From Spirochaetaceae bacterium (GTDB lineage: Bacteria > Spirochaetota > Spirochaetia > Treponematales > Breznakiellaceae), in the NCBI GenBank assembly GCA_031267955.1, contig JAIRYB010000031.1, forward strand, positions 1 to 5,122: a DNA stretch of 5,122 nucleotides, written 5' to 3'. Position 1 is the stretch's first letter; every line of letters begins with the position of its first letter. The notes beneath the pieces are model-generated. The model saw nothing but the letters and a program-made list of their open reading frames with translations. It searched no databases and had not been told where the DNA came from. This document shows positions 5,062-5,122 of the stretch, piece after piece. A program made the position numbers and the translations under genes.

Positions 5062-5122
5062 ATGAAAATTGAAGTTTACTCGCCGACTATCAGGCGTAAA
5101 GAGATGGACGCGGTTCTTACCG
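5062..5122 (+). CDS. N-terminus of a probable DegT/DnrJ/EryC1/StrS-family aminotransferase (truncated by window end)
   Basis: Only 20 codons are present, starting MKIEVYSPTI and continuing RRKEMDAVLT. A Pro-x-Ile strand followed by a charged helix with Glu and an AVL motif is the usual beginning of DegT-type sugar aminotransferases, PLP enzymes that aminate keto-sugars for surface glycans or glycosylated proteins. The match also recalls treponemal members of this family from memory, but the catalytic Lys and the cofactor site are outside the window. The ATG at 5062 has GGAAGG (5045-5050) 11 nt upstream. A 299-nt gap separates it from the SPOR gene, so it is probably a separate unit. Confidence 0.5.
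   Translation, partial: MKIEVYSPTIRRKEMDAVLT

Noticed and set aside
4716..5063. 115-aa open frame on the - strand over the last intergenic gap
   Set aside because: It runs into the 3' end of the SPOR gene, starts in the upstream region of the next gene and shows no recognisable motif or ribosome site.
1..5122. CRISPR array, tRNA or rRNA genes, transposase or phage genes
   Set aside because: No regularly spaced direct repeats, cloverleaf-like sequence, ribosomal RNA signature or mobile-element protein could be seen.

Overview
The window looks like a chromosomal segment of a spirochete, most likely a Treponema of fairly high GC such as the termite-gut lineage. The anchor is an unmistakable flagellar sheath gene, flaA, which is specific to spirochete periplasmic flagella. 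The other genes encode a (p)ppGpp-synthetase-type protein, two exported envelope proteins and the start of a probable DegT-type aminotransferase. The genus is an inference from gene content and base composition; no database search was possible. Every supported gene is on the + strand.

Layout. Positions 1-63 are the last 20 codons of an unidentified gene. A weak hairpin (76-97), a perfect 7-bp inverted repeat (103-120) and a near-consensus sigma70 promoter (129-156) precede flaA (207-1274). The 179-nt gap after flaA is unusually structured: a 15-position stem-loop, a possible second stem and a very strong intrinsic terminator (1381-1425). Only 28 nt later comes a 416-aa protein that joins a RelA/SpoT synthetase domain to four TPR repeats (1454-2704), with no recognisable promoter or ribosome binding site of its own. 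A 106-nt gap with a sigma28-like or sigma70-like -10 element leads to a two-gene unit: a small exported protein of unknown function (2811-3314) and, 5 nt later, an RlpA-like protein with a signal peptide, a double-psi-barrel-like region, a long Pro/Ala linker and a C-terminal SPOR domain (3320-4762). The coding sequence of the linker holds a 55-nt imperfect palindrome. The final gap (4763-5061) holds a degenerate GTG/CAC-periodic repeat with inverted ends, a second AT-rich inverted repeat and a weak promoter ahead of the truncated last gene (5062 to the window end).

How the genes may fit together. FlaA is the sheath protein of the periplasmic flagellar filament. The two exported proteins form a probable envelope or cell-wall unit: SPOR domains bind stripped glycan strands at division sites. 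The synthetase-TPR protein would be a cytoplasmic stress-signalling enzyme whose output may be gated by its TPR half. Nothing in the sequence proves that these genes share one pathway; the flaA terminator suggests flaA is a transcription unit by itself. The least ordinary items are the RelA/SpoT-TPR fusion and its missing expression signals, the RlpA-like barrel that seems to lack catalytic residues, and the palindrome embedded in its coding sequence.
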